Positions 44,025 through 58,100 of a DNA stretch of 64,000 bases are shown piece by piece (position 1 is the first letter of the stretch; every line of letters begins with the position of its first letter). The notes under the pieces are model-generated. The model ran no database searches and was not told where the DNA came from. It worked only from the letters and a program-made list of their open reading frames with translations. Location of the stretch: NCBI GenBank assembly GCA_947462335.1, contig OX381720.1:1557501-1621500 (forward strand), written 5' to 3'. The stretch comes from Harmothoe impar. Taxonomy: Eukaryota > Annelida > Polychaeta > Phyllodocida > Polynoidae. Made by a program: the position numbers and the translations under genes.

Positions 44025-47000
44025 AACACTACAGTGAAGAGCTGGATCAGCAGAAAACAGAAATTTCTCTTTGTTAATCAATTTCTTCCCTCAAGGGCAA
44101 CTTTCGTTGAGTTTTCATTATGAGGCTCCATATATTTAACTTGTCTTCAGCTCATGTTATCAAGGATATATTTCTCAAATACTGTAAAACTATATTAGCT
44201 TGCTATTACATCGTGTTAATAATGTCTAATGAACTAAGAATATTGAAGCATGCTATAAGTGTGATTACGTTTGACTGAACATAGAGTCCTAATCATCTCT
44301 GTTCGTGTGAATTTCTCTCCCTCTCAACTATTTCAGTTTAATAAGATTGGGATATGCTATTGATAGAACCCTTTGTATTCCATTATTTAAATGCAAAACC
44401 AGTTTTATGCATCCTCCTAGACTAACACAACTTGAAATTTAGTTAGAATTTAGTTATGGGCACATTTACACAGACACTGGGCTCTTACAATATCTTGTCT
44501 TTGAATTTGGAATTTTTTTGTAAAATGATCCCAATTCAATATTATTAATATTATTGAACAATGAAATGCTTCATGAACTTATATACTCTCTGTAAAAGCA
44601 GAATATCTCATGACTCACTTTATTTGCAAAAATGATGATTCTGCAAAAGTTTAGAATCTGTGCTCCACCAATCAGTCTGCAGCTTTGCGTACTGGTCACC
44701 TCATCCAGTGATGTTTACCTGATATCTAGCATGCTCTCCTCTTTCACACTGACACTTTTTGCCTTTGGTAGGAAACATTTACGGTACAATGAGTGCAATA
44801 CATCACTATGAAAACATTAGGAACCCCTTTTGTTAGTCCGGTCTGCGTTAAAAAAACTAGTAGAAAAGCAGTCAGCAAGGAAAGGCAGTCATGAAATGAC
44901 ATAACTTTGGTGCTTTTGCTGTTTGATTGTTTATGAATGATTTGGCATTAGCATACATGATACTGCAAAATGGAAGAAGAACTGATGTATGAAATGCAGA
45001 ATCTGCTAGCCAGGTAGTGAGGGACAGGCTTGAAATCGAACTAGAAGTGTAAATAAAACAGTAACATCTGGAAGCGTTAGATGGATTGAGAGCTGATTTC
45101 ACTTAACAGGGTAGGATTACCTGGTATAATTAGTGACTGAAAAACTTTCATGCCAGAGGAAGTTCTATCAGATTAGAAGTCCTTTCTGAGGGGATTAATA
45201 AGTCATGTCTGATCCTGGCTTTGGGCATCCATTCAAATATTTGATCTGGTATCAAGCTCTACCAGAATAACTGGGGACGATGTCTAAGTATAGTCTCCCT
45301 GCATTGAAGTACATTAATTGGAATGAAACTCATATTTGCTTGAAAGCTAAAAACAGCTAGTGACTTCGGAAACTAGGATGTTATCTGAAACATTTAGTAC
45401 AGTATAAGCTTAAGACTGATGTTGAAAAGAAAATGGAGTAGATCATTCTCCTAAAATGGTTATTAACCCTGGTTGATGATCTTCCCGAGCTATAAAACAA
45501 TGATTTAGAAAGATATTAATTACAATAAGCAATCAATGGAATTGTCACTATATATTCGTTAGGTAACAACTTCCTTAACAGTTTATAGAAAATATGTCAA
45601 TTTATATATGAATCTCCAAATAGGCGAATGCTATCTAAGCTATAATAGGGTGTAACTCAGCCATTTTAGAGCAAATCAAATTATATACTCACAAGTCACA
45701 CCATAAGTGCTCCACTGTGAATGTTAATATCTTAGTGTGGAACAAACCGATGATAGTGTCACATGATTTATGTTGGGAAAATTTCTCTAGTTGAGTGTAG
45801 TACTCATGTTTCATTTCCAAACACATTGCCTCCCTCTTGAACACTTACCATTTGCAATTATTTGAAAACCCACTCCCAAGCATTGATTGTAACACTTTAT
45901 CTGTCAGTTTCTCAGGTGTAACTAAACCTACATTCATTACTGTGCTCTGCCTGCAGGTGTCTCACCCCTGATCTCCTCTGTACACACTACCTGTCCCACC
46001 CCTAACCTCCTCCATACTGGAAGTAGTGGCTGGCTTGGTTGTTGATAATAGATTGTTGTACAGTCTGGGAGACAATCGTCAGAAAGCTAGATTTAGGAAA
46101 CAGTAAGAACAGGATAAATATGGGCACTGTTTTAATGCAGAAGTCGCTGTAAGATGATGCCTTAATGTATAAGGCATTGCCATTCCCCACATTCTGAGTG
46201 AGGAACAACTTACACGGTAATGCAGCTGTCACTGTGACATATGGCAGTTTTCTAACAAATCAAATTCTTCTCATAATATTCTGTAGTCATCTTTTATGAT
46301 ATGAATAGTGAATGAAAGAAGTGAGAGGAAAATAGCACTGTAATGACTGATAGAATGGAGCTAATAATAAGCTTTACTTCATTAGCTGAAGGCAACATGA
46401 GATGCTCTTGACAATATTGCCCACATCTACTCAGGGCTTCATCCTGGCATCCATCAAAGGATGGCAAAATGCTGCAATGTTATCATGTAGCAAGTTAAGG
46501 GTTTCTTTGTCTCTTTACACTGGATGTGTAAAATCACCCCCAACTTATCAACCTGCTTAAAGCTGCATTCTCACAGAGCGTGTTCCATTCGAAATTTTCT
46601 TGTACTGTCCTAGTTTACTATGTGGTCAAGTGTGAGTGATGATATTGCCCCTAAAATAGTTAACGACAGAAACCGGTCATTGAATATGCTGCAATCAGAT
46701 TACCATTCAAAAAAGGTCATCCAATATACTGTATTGAGAAGACGCTTTAATAACCTACCAACAGCTAATCGCTAGCCCCAGAATTCACTAATCTGAATAA
46801 TTGATTTAATTCAACTGCCATACCACCAAACATAAAGATCAGAATCTGAAACAATCAAATACCAATTTTGTTATTGTCACATTGGTTGAGATCTGTATTA
46901 GCAGACTCAAAATGTCATGCATTTGATGTAATTTGTGTTATAGGTTTAATAAATGATTTGGCATAAATTTATGATTCTGCCTACAGGTATAAATTACAGA

Positions 47001-48449
47001 TGGGAAGATATTGGCCTGCTAGATGAAAACAAAAGGTTCATATTTAACAGGCTGACTCATTTACATAGGTTGGCTGGCTCTGTTAGGGTGACCTGTGCCG
47101 TATAGATTCTAGGGCTGCAAATTTGTATTGTTAATGGAGTTAGTTCCTTGAGAATAGGATGTTTGGATAACAGAATGACTTCAAACAGCAGCAAACACAG
47201 GCAATGGACAATTCAAACAACCATTGCTAACATCAAGTAAAGGTCCTAAATACAAGTCACACAAAGCATGCTTATTGTGGTGCATTGGTTACGTGGTATG
47301 GATTGTACTCTCTACATGAGGTAATCTCCACATGACGTCAGTCAAAGCAAACCTGTAAACATTCTGTGATGCAAACAAATCAATCTTACGTAATGGAATA
47401 CTATAGTGAATAGACCACTGCATGACTATTTGCATCACGACCCTATATGCTTAGCTGAAAGTAATATTGATGTGGTGACAAGCAACAGCTAGGCAGAAAG
47501 TAAGACTAGGCTGACTTTGTTACATTTCTATTGATTAGTGTTTTCTTAGTGGCTATATATGACTGTACAATCAAATTGAACTTATTTTTGGATATGGTGG
47601 TGATTAAGCTACTGCTAGACTATCAAGGAGGCTTGTGATAACTTCCACAAGCATTTTCATAAGGGAAAGGCAGAACAAATCTAGTTAAAGCCAGTGTTAC
47701 ACAGTCCAAGAGCAAAATGAAATCATAAAACAAAAAAATCTAAAAGTGTCAGATTATTTGCCTGCTGATTCCTGATCTCACTGAACAGAGGAGGATTCCA
47801 AGCTATAATAATGACTGGATAACTTCCATGCCACCAATGACGGAGGATGTTCTAATCTGATAAACAGCCCTGTCTTAGGGTATTTATGTGTTCTATCAAA
47901 CCTTGCATTTGGGCTCACTTGACAACCGATTAAAATAGCTTTATGTCAGCCAATATAAGATTAATCTGATAATTTGTCCTGTCTGCGGGGACTAATATTT
48001 AAAATCCAACCCGGCCTTTTGGGCTTATTCCGGCAAGAGATTAAAACAGTTGGCTTTGGTTCACCCAAAGCAAGATGTAATGAATACTATTCTATGTTAA
48101 TCATATTACATTGATTGACTGGTATTGTATAAATGTTGTATCATATAAATCAATGGTCTTAACCCTTTAAGGATGGCGTAATGCCTTATTGTATCAGCCT
48201 TTGGACATAACTCGCCAGTGCTGCATTCATGCATCATGCTAAATCTATAATGTTGAGACACTTTTGAAAGGTTGGCATGATGCACCAATGAAGCACCGAC
48301 AAGGTATTCATTTGGGCTGCATTTATTGACATACATCCTCAAAGGGGTAATCATGATTCAATACTGATTATTACTACAGTTGTGCAAACTTGTGTAATTC
48401 CTGATTAACATAGGTGACAACCTAGGTGTGAGATGAGAGGACTTCCTAA
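44017..48449. repeat. Segmental duplication E/F, copy 1 (diverged)
   Basis: The start matches 61,503 onward ('gtatcagcagaaaacagaaat'). The part from 44,640 ('cagctttgcgt') matches 48,915 and 55,555. 'ctgtcagtttctcagg' (45,899) matches 49,155 and 55,732. 'aatcagaatctgaaacaatcaaatacca' (46,840 region) matches 50,068 and 56,708. No gene is recognised. Confidence 0.65.
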
Positions 48450-51400
48450 AGATGAAATTTAAAAAAATACAGTTAATGGTAAGATAATATGAGAAAAAAA
48501 CACAATGGTATAAAATAACTATTTATTTCTAACGTGAACTGCAAGTATAAGGACATTCACCCTGTAGTGGCAGCACTGTTGATTTCCCTCATGCCTCCTG
48601 TAACACTAGCCCCCGGCCCAGCACAGCAGGAATAAAGTCATATGAGGACAAAGGAGGCTAATCTGAGAGAAAACAGTAGCAGTGCCCTATTCTGAGATAT
48701 ATAGGCATACAAGGGAAGGGAACCAAGTGAAACTCTACCCAATAGTGAGTACAGAATAGGGTCAGAAGCTATGGTTTTAATGCCATACACCCAATAACCC
48801 AATGCTGCACAAATTCAATCTCTGCCTTTAAACACAGCATTTCACATTGATTATAACCCAGATCGCTTTAATAATCATTATTCCATAAAATCTAACTGTG
48901 CTTCATCCATCATTTCACAGCTTTGCGTGCTGGAGCGGTTTCTTCTGATCTGTCAGAGACATGCCATCTTCCCCTCCATCACATTGTCACTCAGTGGATA
49001 CTGATTGGACAATAGTGACATGTTTACAAATGCTACTACCTTGATTGTTGCCAAGTGCTTAATGATGAATTTGACTGCATCAGAACATACTTTTAGATTG
49101 TTCTTTGATTCTTTGATTCTCTAGCCACATGCAATGTATACAACATTTAGTGTGTCAGTTTCTCAGGAGGCATTTGTGTAACCCCACCCATGTACAAACA
49201 CCCATTATTTTGTGTGCAGGCTGTCCCATCCCTTACAACATGTGTAAAGTGTTACCTGCCTCTCTCATTACAGTCGTTGCACACATGTGGCTCTGTGGGT
49301 GGCAGTAATCTAAGACAGTATTGACAGATACATTTACAGCACCCACGCTAGCTGCTAATCTGTACCCTTTGTTAAACCTACTCAGGTTTGCCTCATCAGG
49401 GGACATGGGGGTTCCCAATCAATAGTTACTCATCTGGCCTTGTTAAGGGACACTTCATAGGAATAGTGCAGAAAAGGACTTTAAGACATTGTTACAGTGC
49501 AGTATATAGTGTAAGTTGACACCTTGAGGCATGAGGCAATTTTAGTGAAGGATGTCTCATGGAGTGTTCAGCCTCCAGTCACTCCACCTCACTCTACTCA
49601 GCTACATTAGACCCTTTCTCATTACCAGGGTGTTCTAAGGAAGGAAAAAGTATCACCTTGCTGACAGAGAGCAGCCATTTATGAGTATTTAATGGCTGAA
49701 GGCAACATCTGAGGCTCTTGTAAGAAGCTTGCATCTACTCAACACTTTATTCTGCTAAATTGCAAAGAGGTTAAAATCAGAAATGTTGATAGAATTGAAG
49801 AATATTGCCTTATCCATTTTTTCTCTATAATTCTTAAGTCAGTTCATAAGACATCGAGATTGCTGCTAAAAAGGATGTCAACATTACCGATATGACCCTC
49901 TCGTTAAGGAGGCAGTAAACAAGCTAAGCACCTCCGGACCCTGTGAATGGTCCCAAATATCACTACTAGAACTATTTAACAGTCAGGCTCCATGTATTGT
50001 AGTTATGGTAGTTAGGGCTGAAACGTGGCTGAAACTCATCTGAATAATAGATCAAGCCCTATTGCAATCAGAATCTGATCCAATCAAATACCAATTTGCT
50101 GAAATTGCCCCGTTGGTTCCGATTGTAATGTCAAATATCCCATTATTGGAAAGACACGCAATAGCCTGCATTTCTTTTTTTCTTTTTTAAACTTATTACA
50201 GAAATAAACACTGTTCTGGAAAAGTACAAAGATGTGTTGAAATTGACAAATCAAATAGAAAAAATTACACTCTGAGCAGGCTACTTACAATAGCCTAGAT
50301 CAGAGGGGTATGACTTTGTATTTTCCTTTGGGATCAGCAGGTGACTTGAGTCATAACTTATCTCAGTCTCTTTTCCTGCTAGAATACAAATGAGTCATTG
50401 CACATCGCTTTGACAATCCGCCCTGAGTATTGGTCTTAACATAGTTATGAGCTGTTTGGCATTTAAGATGCATTAATGATATTGCTCATTTGTCATTTAG
50501 GTGTTATTTACTGTGCCACCCATGGTTACTCTTAGTACTTAATATCTTTATTTGAAAGAATTACTTCATGCATTTAATGCCAAATCAGTACAAAAAGTAT
50601 CTTGATGGATTTTATATTATATTTTGTCTGTCTTATCTACATTCACAAATGCAATAAGACACAATTGGACTTCACAGTTTACCAACATGAGCTTCTCCCC
50701 TAACAAAATCTCCAACGATTTTTTTTTTTTTAAATCAACTTTATTTATACAGACGATTGCTCCACAAGCCCCAGATTTGATCCAAATGGCAAAGCCCCAC
50801 CCACACACATATTGACCCTGTCTGTGGCCCAGTCTCAGCACTAGTGCAAGCGTTCTGTGATGCCTCAAGGTGAAGTTGAGGAGCTCAGTTGTGTTCTTTA
50901 TTCTTTGGCACCCAGCAATATGAACAAAATAATTATCAAACATTATCATTGTTGATCTAATTCTAAAGAGGTATATTTCAAGAGCTGTGTCCATTTCTGA
51001 TATGGATGGTATTGAGACAAAAAACTGTCTGCAGAATTCTCACTAACCCCTGAGTCTCAGCACTGATTGATTCCGCTCATATGTAACACCTGATCCAGCA
51101 CAGCAGGCATTAGAGTTGGACAGTAGAGGGTAAACTCATAGTTGAACAATAGAAAGTAATCTGTAAGGAAACCTTGAGTTATGGCTCTAAATTAAATCTA
51201 ACACATTACATAGTGAAGGTGTTCCGGAACATGAAACAAGCTATTAAAAATGCACTTGACAAAGGCTCTTAACTTCATCTTAACCTCCTAATAGCCCCCT
51301 GCATACTAGAATATAGTGCAGTAAATGTAAATATTTTATACCATGTACTTGGCCAGCTATATTTGTCCAGAACTACCTCAGTTATCTGATACTTACTCAG

Positions 51401-52699
51401 TAAGTATAGGACACTATAAGGCTTATATTTGAATTCACACCAGAATGACTTGTCAAGAAAAAACAAAGATAAATGACACCGAAAGTCATAGTAGAGATGA
51501 ACATAGATCTGCTGAAACCATCTTGTCTGCTACTTGAATGCAGTTCTGTCTTTGTATTGATCTATCATATTGTAAAATCTGAGAAAAATGAGACCTAAAA
51601 CTCAGACTTAATGGTTTATGTTATTTTTCTACATTTAAGGTGAAGAGCATAAGACAGATGGAGTTTACGATCATCTGATGTCTACAATACTATTGACACA
51701 TGACTATTGAGGTAGGTATCTGATAAGAATTCATACGCACATGCCAGTAATAGAAGATGCTGACTTTTAGTATGGTAAATACAGATATAGAATAGGACCG
51801 TTTTGTTGTATTCTAAGAAGAGGTATATTGTAAGACAAAATCTGCTGCACTTAAACAGGCTTAAAAGTGTAGACACATATAACAACAATTGTAACCTAAT
51901 CTTTGCCAATCCTTTAATTCAAACATTACATATATCACTATGTTTTTTATCATCTCACATATCATTGCACCCTAAAGTTTGCTACCATTACACCATTTCA
52001 ATACCAGTTTGTTATTGCGTCGTCTTTTGTCTGATATATGTATGGACAGTTAAACCAGTAAACAGACTTTGTGTCCATATACCCAAAGTCCACCACTCTA
52101 TAGCACACTGTATAAGCAAAATGTTGGCGTTGGCTGCCATGGTCATAGTTTAATTTAGAATAATGAATAATGCAATATTGAAATACCATTCACATCAGGT
52201 TCAGTCAAGCTGAAGTGCTTTGACATGCAATGTGAGCAGTCAAATTCTGCTCCACCCTCATGTCTATTTCAATAATGGTTCTGGGCATGATTCAAATTGA
52301 TGAAATTGCAGCAAGGTCTATAATGCTCCCAAACATGCAATTTTGTATGTGGCTGTTGGTGATCATCCTTTAGATACATCACTTCACCTGTGAACAAAAA
52401 ACCGTTTACATTACCAGGATTAAACGTTTGTAGAAGGTTTGCAAACGTTTGCAAAAACTGTAAACAATGTTTTTTTAACATAAAAACGTTGACACTAAAT
52501 AACGTTTTTATAACGTACTAGCCAAACATTTGTCTGTAACGTTATATGAACGTTTTTTAAACGTGTTTTTTTCATAAAAAATAACCAAATTGTAGGCCTA
52601 TAGGTATGAATAGGTAGCAAATCTAGTGTAAAATCTGACCAAATAGCATATAATTTCATGGTTCATACTCTGCTAAAACTAGGATAAAAAAACGTTCAA

Positions 52700-52765
52700 A
52701 AGGGCTTAACCGAGCCTAGAACCCATGATCTATTGCGTGTAAGTCTCACACTCTACCCCTGCTCT
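52700..52765 (-). repeat. tRNA-like segment (degenerate)
   Basis: On the minus strand, GGTAGAGTGTGAGACTTACAC is followed by ATGGGTTCTAGGCTCGG, resembling a D-arm/anticodon stretch and a box B. The anticodon loop does not fit a functional tRNA. It is likely a tRNA-derived SINE relic. Confidence 0.4.
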
Positions 52766-53337
52766 ATTGAGGAAGGTGGTATATTAGTTCTGAAAGATCG
52801 AGTCCCTGCTGAGATCGAGTCCAATACTTCACATGTGACAAGAGATCTGAAGGTTGTGTGGTCGAATCTCACCTGTACCAACATCAGTACGTTTTTTCTA
52901 CCTACTTTTACCTACATCTACATTCATAGTGTAGACTTCAAGCATGTATCAATAATACAATATGATATATTATTTTCTTTACCTCTCACATAAACATGCA
53001 TAAAGTTGATTATAAAATTATAAATTTATAAAGACATGGCAGGGATTAGAACAGCCTACCTTCGGATGATGAGACATGTTTTCGATCCCCGTCAGCCACC
53101 TTAAATGAGCTACGTCGGGCTTGCTAAAGGTCCCTATTTTTAGCACTGCTATGTGTGTGTTTAATGAGCTACGTCAAGTTTTCTAATGCTGTAGTAGGGA
53201 CCATTAGCAAACCACTTAAAAGCGTATAAAATGCAGACGTAGCAGTGCTGAAAGGACAGGATATGTTTGCATATAATGAGCTTTTACGTGGTTGCTAAAG
53301 GTCCCTATTTTGTGCCTGATTATACTAAAAGCATTGT

Positions 53338-53398
53338 TAGCTCAAGCAGGAGAGCCTGGGTCTGCCAATCTAAAGGTCCTGGGTTCGGTTCTCAGGGT
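53338..53398 (+). repeat. tRNA-like segment (degenerate)
   Basis: TAGCTCAAGCAGGAGAGC resembles box A with the D-arm. GGGTTCGGTTCTC resembles box B at the expected distance. The acceptor stem is not recognisable, so this is not called a tRNA gene. A third weaker one is at about 53,032-53,095 (box-B-like TTTTCGATCCCC). Confidence 0.4.
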
Positions 53399-55129
53399 GA
53401 CTTTTAGTGTACATGTAACAGCGAACCAAACCAAACCTTCTGCATACCTTTTGCAAACCTTCTGCAAACGTTTTCTAGACGTTTAGAAAACGTTCTACAA
53501 AAACGTATTGGTGTACCTCTTTTCATACGTTTTCTCCCAAACCAGATAGAAACGTTTGCAAACGTTTGGAAAACGTTTCTTGTTAGCTTGGAGGGGACAC
53601 TGGCAATGCTAAAGTTTCTGGATCTGGTATAGAATGGTGCAGAACATGTGGTACTGCATTTTATGGTGGTCTTAAATATGTGCTGGTCTTGTTCAAGCCC
53701 AAGGGGTAAAGCTGACTTGAAATTTAAGAGTGCCAGGCTTTAATGCAAGCCACTTCGGTATCGGTTTTGTCAATCATGGTGTGTTATATCAGGAACCACA
53801 GTCATTCCCTTCTAGCATAGGAATGTCCCTCGATAGATGACTTCTGTGTCGAACACCGTTCTAAATGCTGCAGTATTTCACAGAAACTAACAGGCCAATG
53901 GACCATGTTTTGTAGGGATAGATAGAGGGACATGGCTTAAATGGGTAGACAGTCTGGATAAAAGGGTATTGCATATTTTCAACAGCACTCTTATATACAT
54001 CTTTAAACTGTGGTGCATTTAATAGTAACAAGAGTTGTGTTGTAACAGTCGGCTAAAAGTACCCAGATTGGATGGAAGCTGAGATAATTTCTGTGTCTTA
54101 GGTGTCGAGTAAAGGTCCTTGGCGCATCTAATTTTACCCTCACAACCCGTGCAGGATTCTAACAGTGGTGGAATCAATGATGCAGCTGATAAATGTAATC
54201 AAGCATGAAGGGTAAGCTGTTGGTATCACCTCTTAATCTATCAGAGTCCCAAGACTTGTCCTATGTTGATCCTATCCACTAAGCACCGGCTCTTACAGCC
54301 ACTCAATCGGTTGTATATTGCTTCCAAACTGTGATCAACTACACCAGCACTGCAAGATATAAAATGCAGGAAGGTCACCGTGGGTTGGGTTTCAGATTTT
54401 ATAAGGGAAATGAGAAACTAAGCTGTTAAAGTCAGGATTTCCTGCTTTATTTGTGACAGAAACCTACCTCCTGTCCTGACAACGGTTGTAGTTAGGGGGG
54501 TTCATATATTTCTTCTGAACTTCAAATTCTTGCTCCTGCTTGTGTTTATAGAAATCATGACTATTATCATTTGAACCTTACTGTGTGCAACCCAGTGTTG
54601 TCTCCTGCAATCCAAGCTTTGTGATTTATGAAATAGCTATACAATCTATGTATTTAACTGCCTAAAAGCAACCTGGGCAGGACTAGGGATAGGAGCTGTT
54701 CCACATCAAATAAAACATTCCTGATACCACCAACATGAGTGACTGCAGTGCCCCCTGGGGGATATCTAACAACCTCACATCTAGGTACTAGTGTGTGGAG
54801 GCAGATGTAAGGTCAGGGTCTGACCTCTGTCCCATAATACATGGCTGATACCACCCACCTAGTGACCTGACCTCTGTCCCATAATACATGGCTGACACCT
54901 AGTGACCTGACCATGGACAGGGGAATGAGGCTGCAGGGAGGCTAGATCCACAGTCAGGTCTCTCCTGTAGTATTTGTCAGAAGTGTTGGTCACTACTATT
55001 ATGAAGTTATTTGAGCTGAAAAACATCTATGCCAGCAGATACAGAGGAGACTTTAATTTGATTAACACTCCTGTCTGAGGGGATTGATATTTCATATCCA
55101 ACCTGGCTTCAAAATAGTTGGCTTTGTGT

Positions 55130-58100
55130 CAGATGAGTAAAAAAGGAATAACCACAGTGGTGTAAGATAACTGTCGATTTCTGAACTTAACCCAAAGAAT
55201 AACTGCAACATGATGAAACTTACCATGTAGTCTCAGCACTGATTGATTGCCTTCATGCCCAACTCTCCAGCAAGGCACAGCACAGCAGGGATAAACCCAT
55301 ATTCAGAAGGAGGCTAATCTGAGAGGAAACAATATAGAGCCTCCTATTGTGAGGCTTATAGGCAAGGGAAGCTTTCCCAACAGTGAGTTTGGAATGAGCT
55401 CAGAAGTGATAGTTCTAATGCCATGCACCAAATAACCCAATGCTGCTTGAATTCAAATGCTGCCTGTTAACACAACATCTTTCATTGATTATAGCCCAGA
55501 TCACTCCAATAATCATAATTCCATGAAATCTAATTGTGCTTCATCCATCATTTCACAGCTTTGCATGCTGAAAGATATCCTCTGATCTGTCAGAGACATG
55601 CACGCCTCTCCTCAATTGTATTGACACTTTGCTAATTTGTTTGGGCAATAGCATCTCACTGTTGCCGAATTCCTAATCTGTATGAGATTTTAGACTGCAG
55701 TCATATCATAGTCAATGTTTACACATTTAGTCTGTCAGGTTCTCAGGAGGCATATAGATGTAACTTTAACCACGTACAAACAGCCACTATTGGGTGTTCT
55801 GGCTGTCCCGTCGCTTACAATATGTGTAAGGTGTTACCTGCCTCTCATTACAGTCTGTGCACACACATGGCTCTGTGGGTTGCACTACATCTAAGACAGT
55901 ATTGACTGTTACAGCACCCACACTATCTGCTCATCTGTACCCTTTGTTGTACCTTCTCAGGTTTGTCTCAGCAGGGAACATGAAGGTTCTCATCAACACT
56001 TACTTCTCTAGCCTTGTTAAGGGACACATCATAGGAATAGTGCATAAAAATACATTAAGACATTGTTACAGTGCAGACTATATTGTAAATTGACACCTTG
56101 AGGTAGAAGGCAATCTGGGTGAAGAAAGGCTCATGGAGCCTACAGTCACCCCATCTCACTCTAATTAGCAACATTAGACCCTTTCTCATTACTAGGTTGT
56201 TCTACTAGGATCGTTTGGTCCTCAGATGTACATGGTTGTAAGGAAGGAAGGAAAAGTATCACCTTGCCGACAGAGAGCAGCCATTAATCAGCCTTTAATG
56301 GCTGAAGGCAACATCTGTGGCTCTTGTAAGAAATGTTTGGATCTACTCAACACTTTATTCTGCCTTATTGCGAAGAGGTGTCAACATTTGAAATGTTGAT
56401 ATAATTGGAGAAAATGAGCCTGTCTGATTTGTTCTCTCTGATTATTAAGTCAGTTTATAAGAGATCCAGTTTGCTGCTATAACGGATGTCAATGTTACAG
56501 TTATTCACCTTTAGTTAGGGAGTTTGTAAAGTAGTAAAGCCCCCCACCTCTTTGGAATGTGTGAATCTGCCTATGGTCCAATGATATCAATATTGACAGA
56601 CAGTAAGTGATAGAACTATTCCAGAGTGAGGCTCCACGTGTTGTACTTGTCATAGTTAGGGCTGAAACTCTTCTGAATAATAGATCGAGTGTGACTGCAA
56701 CTGTGAGCAATCAGAATTTGATCCAATCAAAAACCACTTTGCTGAAATGGCCCCGGTGGTTCTGATTGTTATCTTTCCTATTATTGGACAGACATGCAAT
56801 AGCCTGCATTTTATGTGTTTTTTTTTCATTATTTACGATCGACACAGCTCTACAAGCTGAAAAATTACAATAATGTGTTGAAATTGATATTCCAGATAGA
56901 ACAAATTCAATTTTTTAAGCAGGTTACTTACAAATAATTGATGACAGGGGATATGACACTGTAATTTCCTTTGGATTACCAGGGGACTTGAGTCATGACT
57001 TATCTCATTTTTCATTCTCCCTTCCTGCAAGAATAGAAATGGGTCATTGCATATTGCTTTGACATTCCGGCAAAGTTTTCGCCTAAGCATTGGTCTTAAC
57101 ATAATTATAAACTTTCAGAATGTTTGGCATTTGAAATGCATTCATGATATTACCTTTGCTCATTTGTCATTTAGGAGTTATTTACTGTGCCAACCACGGT
57201 TACTATAAATACTAAAAATTCTTATTTGAAAGAACTACTTCATGAATTTAATGCCAAATCAGTAAAATAAGTATATTGATGCATTTTATATTATCTTTTG
57301 TCTGTTTTGTATACGTTCAGAACTGCAACTTGACACAATTAGACTTTACAGTTTGCCAGCTTGAGCTTCTCCCCTAACAGAATATCCAACGATTGCTTCA
57401 CAAGCCCCAGATTTGATCCAAAAGGCAAAGCCCCACCCACACACATATTGACCCTGTCTGTGGCTGACAATAGAATCAAATATCCCAGTCTCCGTACTAG
57501 TGCAAGCTTTGTGTGCTGTCTAAAATTGAAGTTAGTGGGTCCAACTGTTTTCTTTATTCTTTGGCATGCAGCTTTCTAATGGACACAATTGTTATCAAGC
57601 ATTAACCCCCCCTCCTCCCGCACAGCACAGGGGTAAACTCATAGAGGCTTAATAAACAGAAACAAGCAGTAAGGCAATCCCCAGATAGGGCTCAGTAGTT
57701 TTTAATACTTACCATGCTCTTCATGGCAAATAATGCTTCATGGAAGTAAGGCAAAAGTAGCTATACTTAAGTAGGGTAGTTAGATAGGTAAACAGGTAAA
57801 CAGACCTTGTGATTGAATACCTGTATATACTCAATTCCAATGACTCCCTAAAATATTATTTTAACCCTAGGTATTGCAGTTGGTTGATATTTGTTATAGC
57901 CAATATCAAACAATGAATTATTCAATATAGAAATCCCATTAACATCAGTGTCAGTCAACGTGAAGTAATTTGACACGCAATGTGAGCAGTCAAACTCTGC
58001 TCGACCATCATCCCAATTCCAATAATGATTCTGGTCATGATTCCAATTTGATAAAATTGCAACAAAGTCTATAATGTTCCCAAACATGCCACTTTGTATG

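Larger units (their letters stand above)
52387..53591. mobile_element. ~1.2-kb AACGTTT-rich inverted-repeat element with tRNA-like segments
   Basis: This region is missing from the paralogue near 58,118. Both ends are dense in AACGTTT, and the right end (TTCTTGTTAGCTTGG) resembles the ends of the 148-bp MITEs in inverse orientation. Inside are three tRNA-like stretches and an internal inverted repeat ('ggtccctattttt' at about 53,129 and the inverse near 53,195). The exact left boundary is uncertain (about 52,385-52,390). No transposase was seen. Confidence 0.55.
48450..54990. repeat. Segmental duplication F, copy 2
   Basis: Collinear with 55,130-59,640: 'agcacagcaggaataaa' (48,620 and 55,270), 'gctctgtgggt' (49,290 and 55,870), 'gagcttctcccctaaca' (50,689 and 57,362), 'gattca..ttgat.aaattgca' (52,290 and 58,040), 'gagataatttctgtgtct' (54,082 and 58,755) and 'actgcagtgccccctggggg' (54,742 and 59,460). 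It is longer because of the insertion at about 52,387-53,591. No conserved coding frame was seen. Confidence 0.8.

Noticed and set aside
53338..53398. tRNA gene
   Set aside because: Box A- and B-like parts are present, but no acceptor stem or proper anticodon loop. Kept only as a tRNA-like relic.
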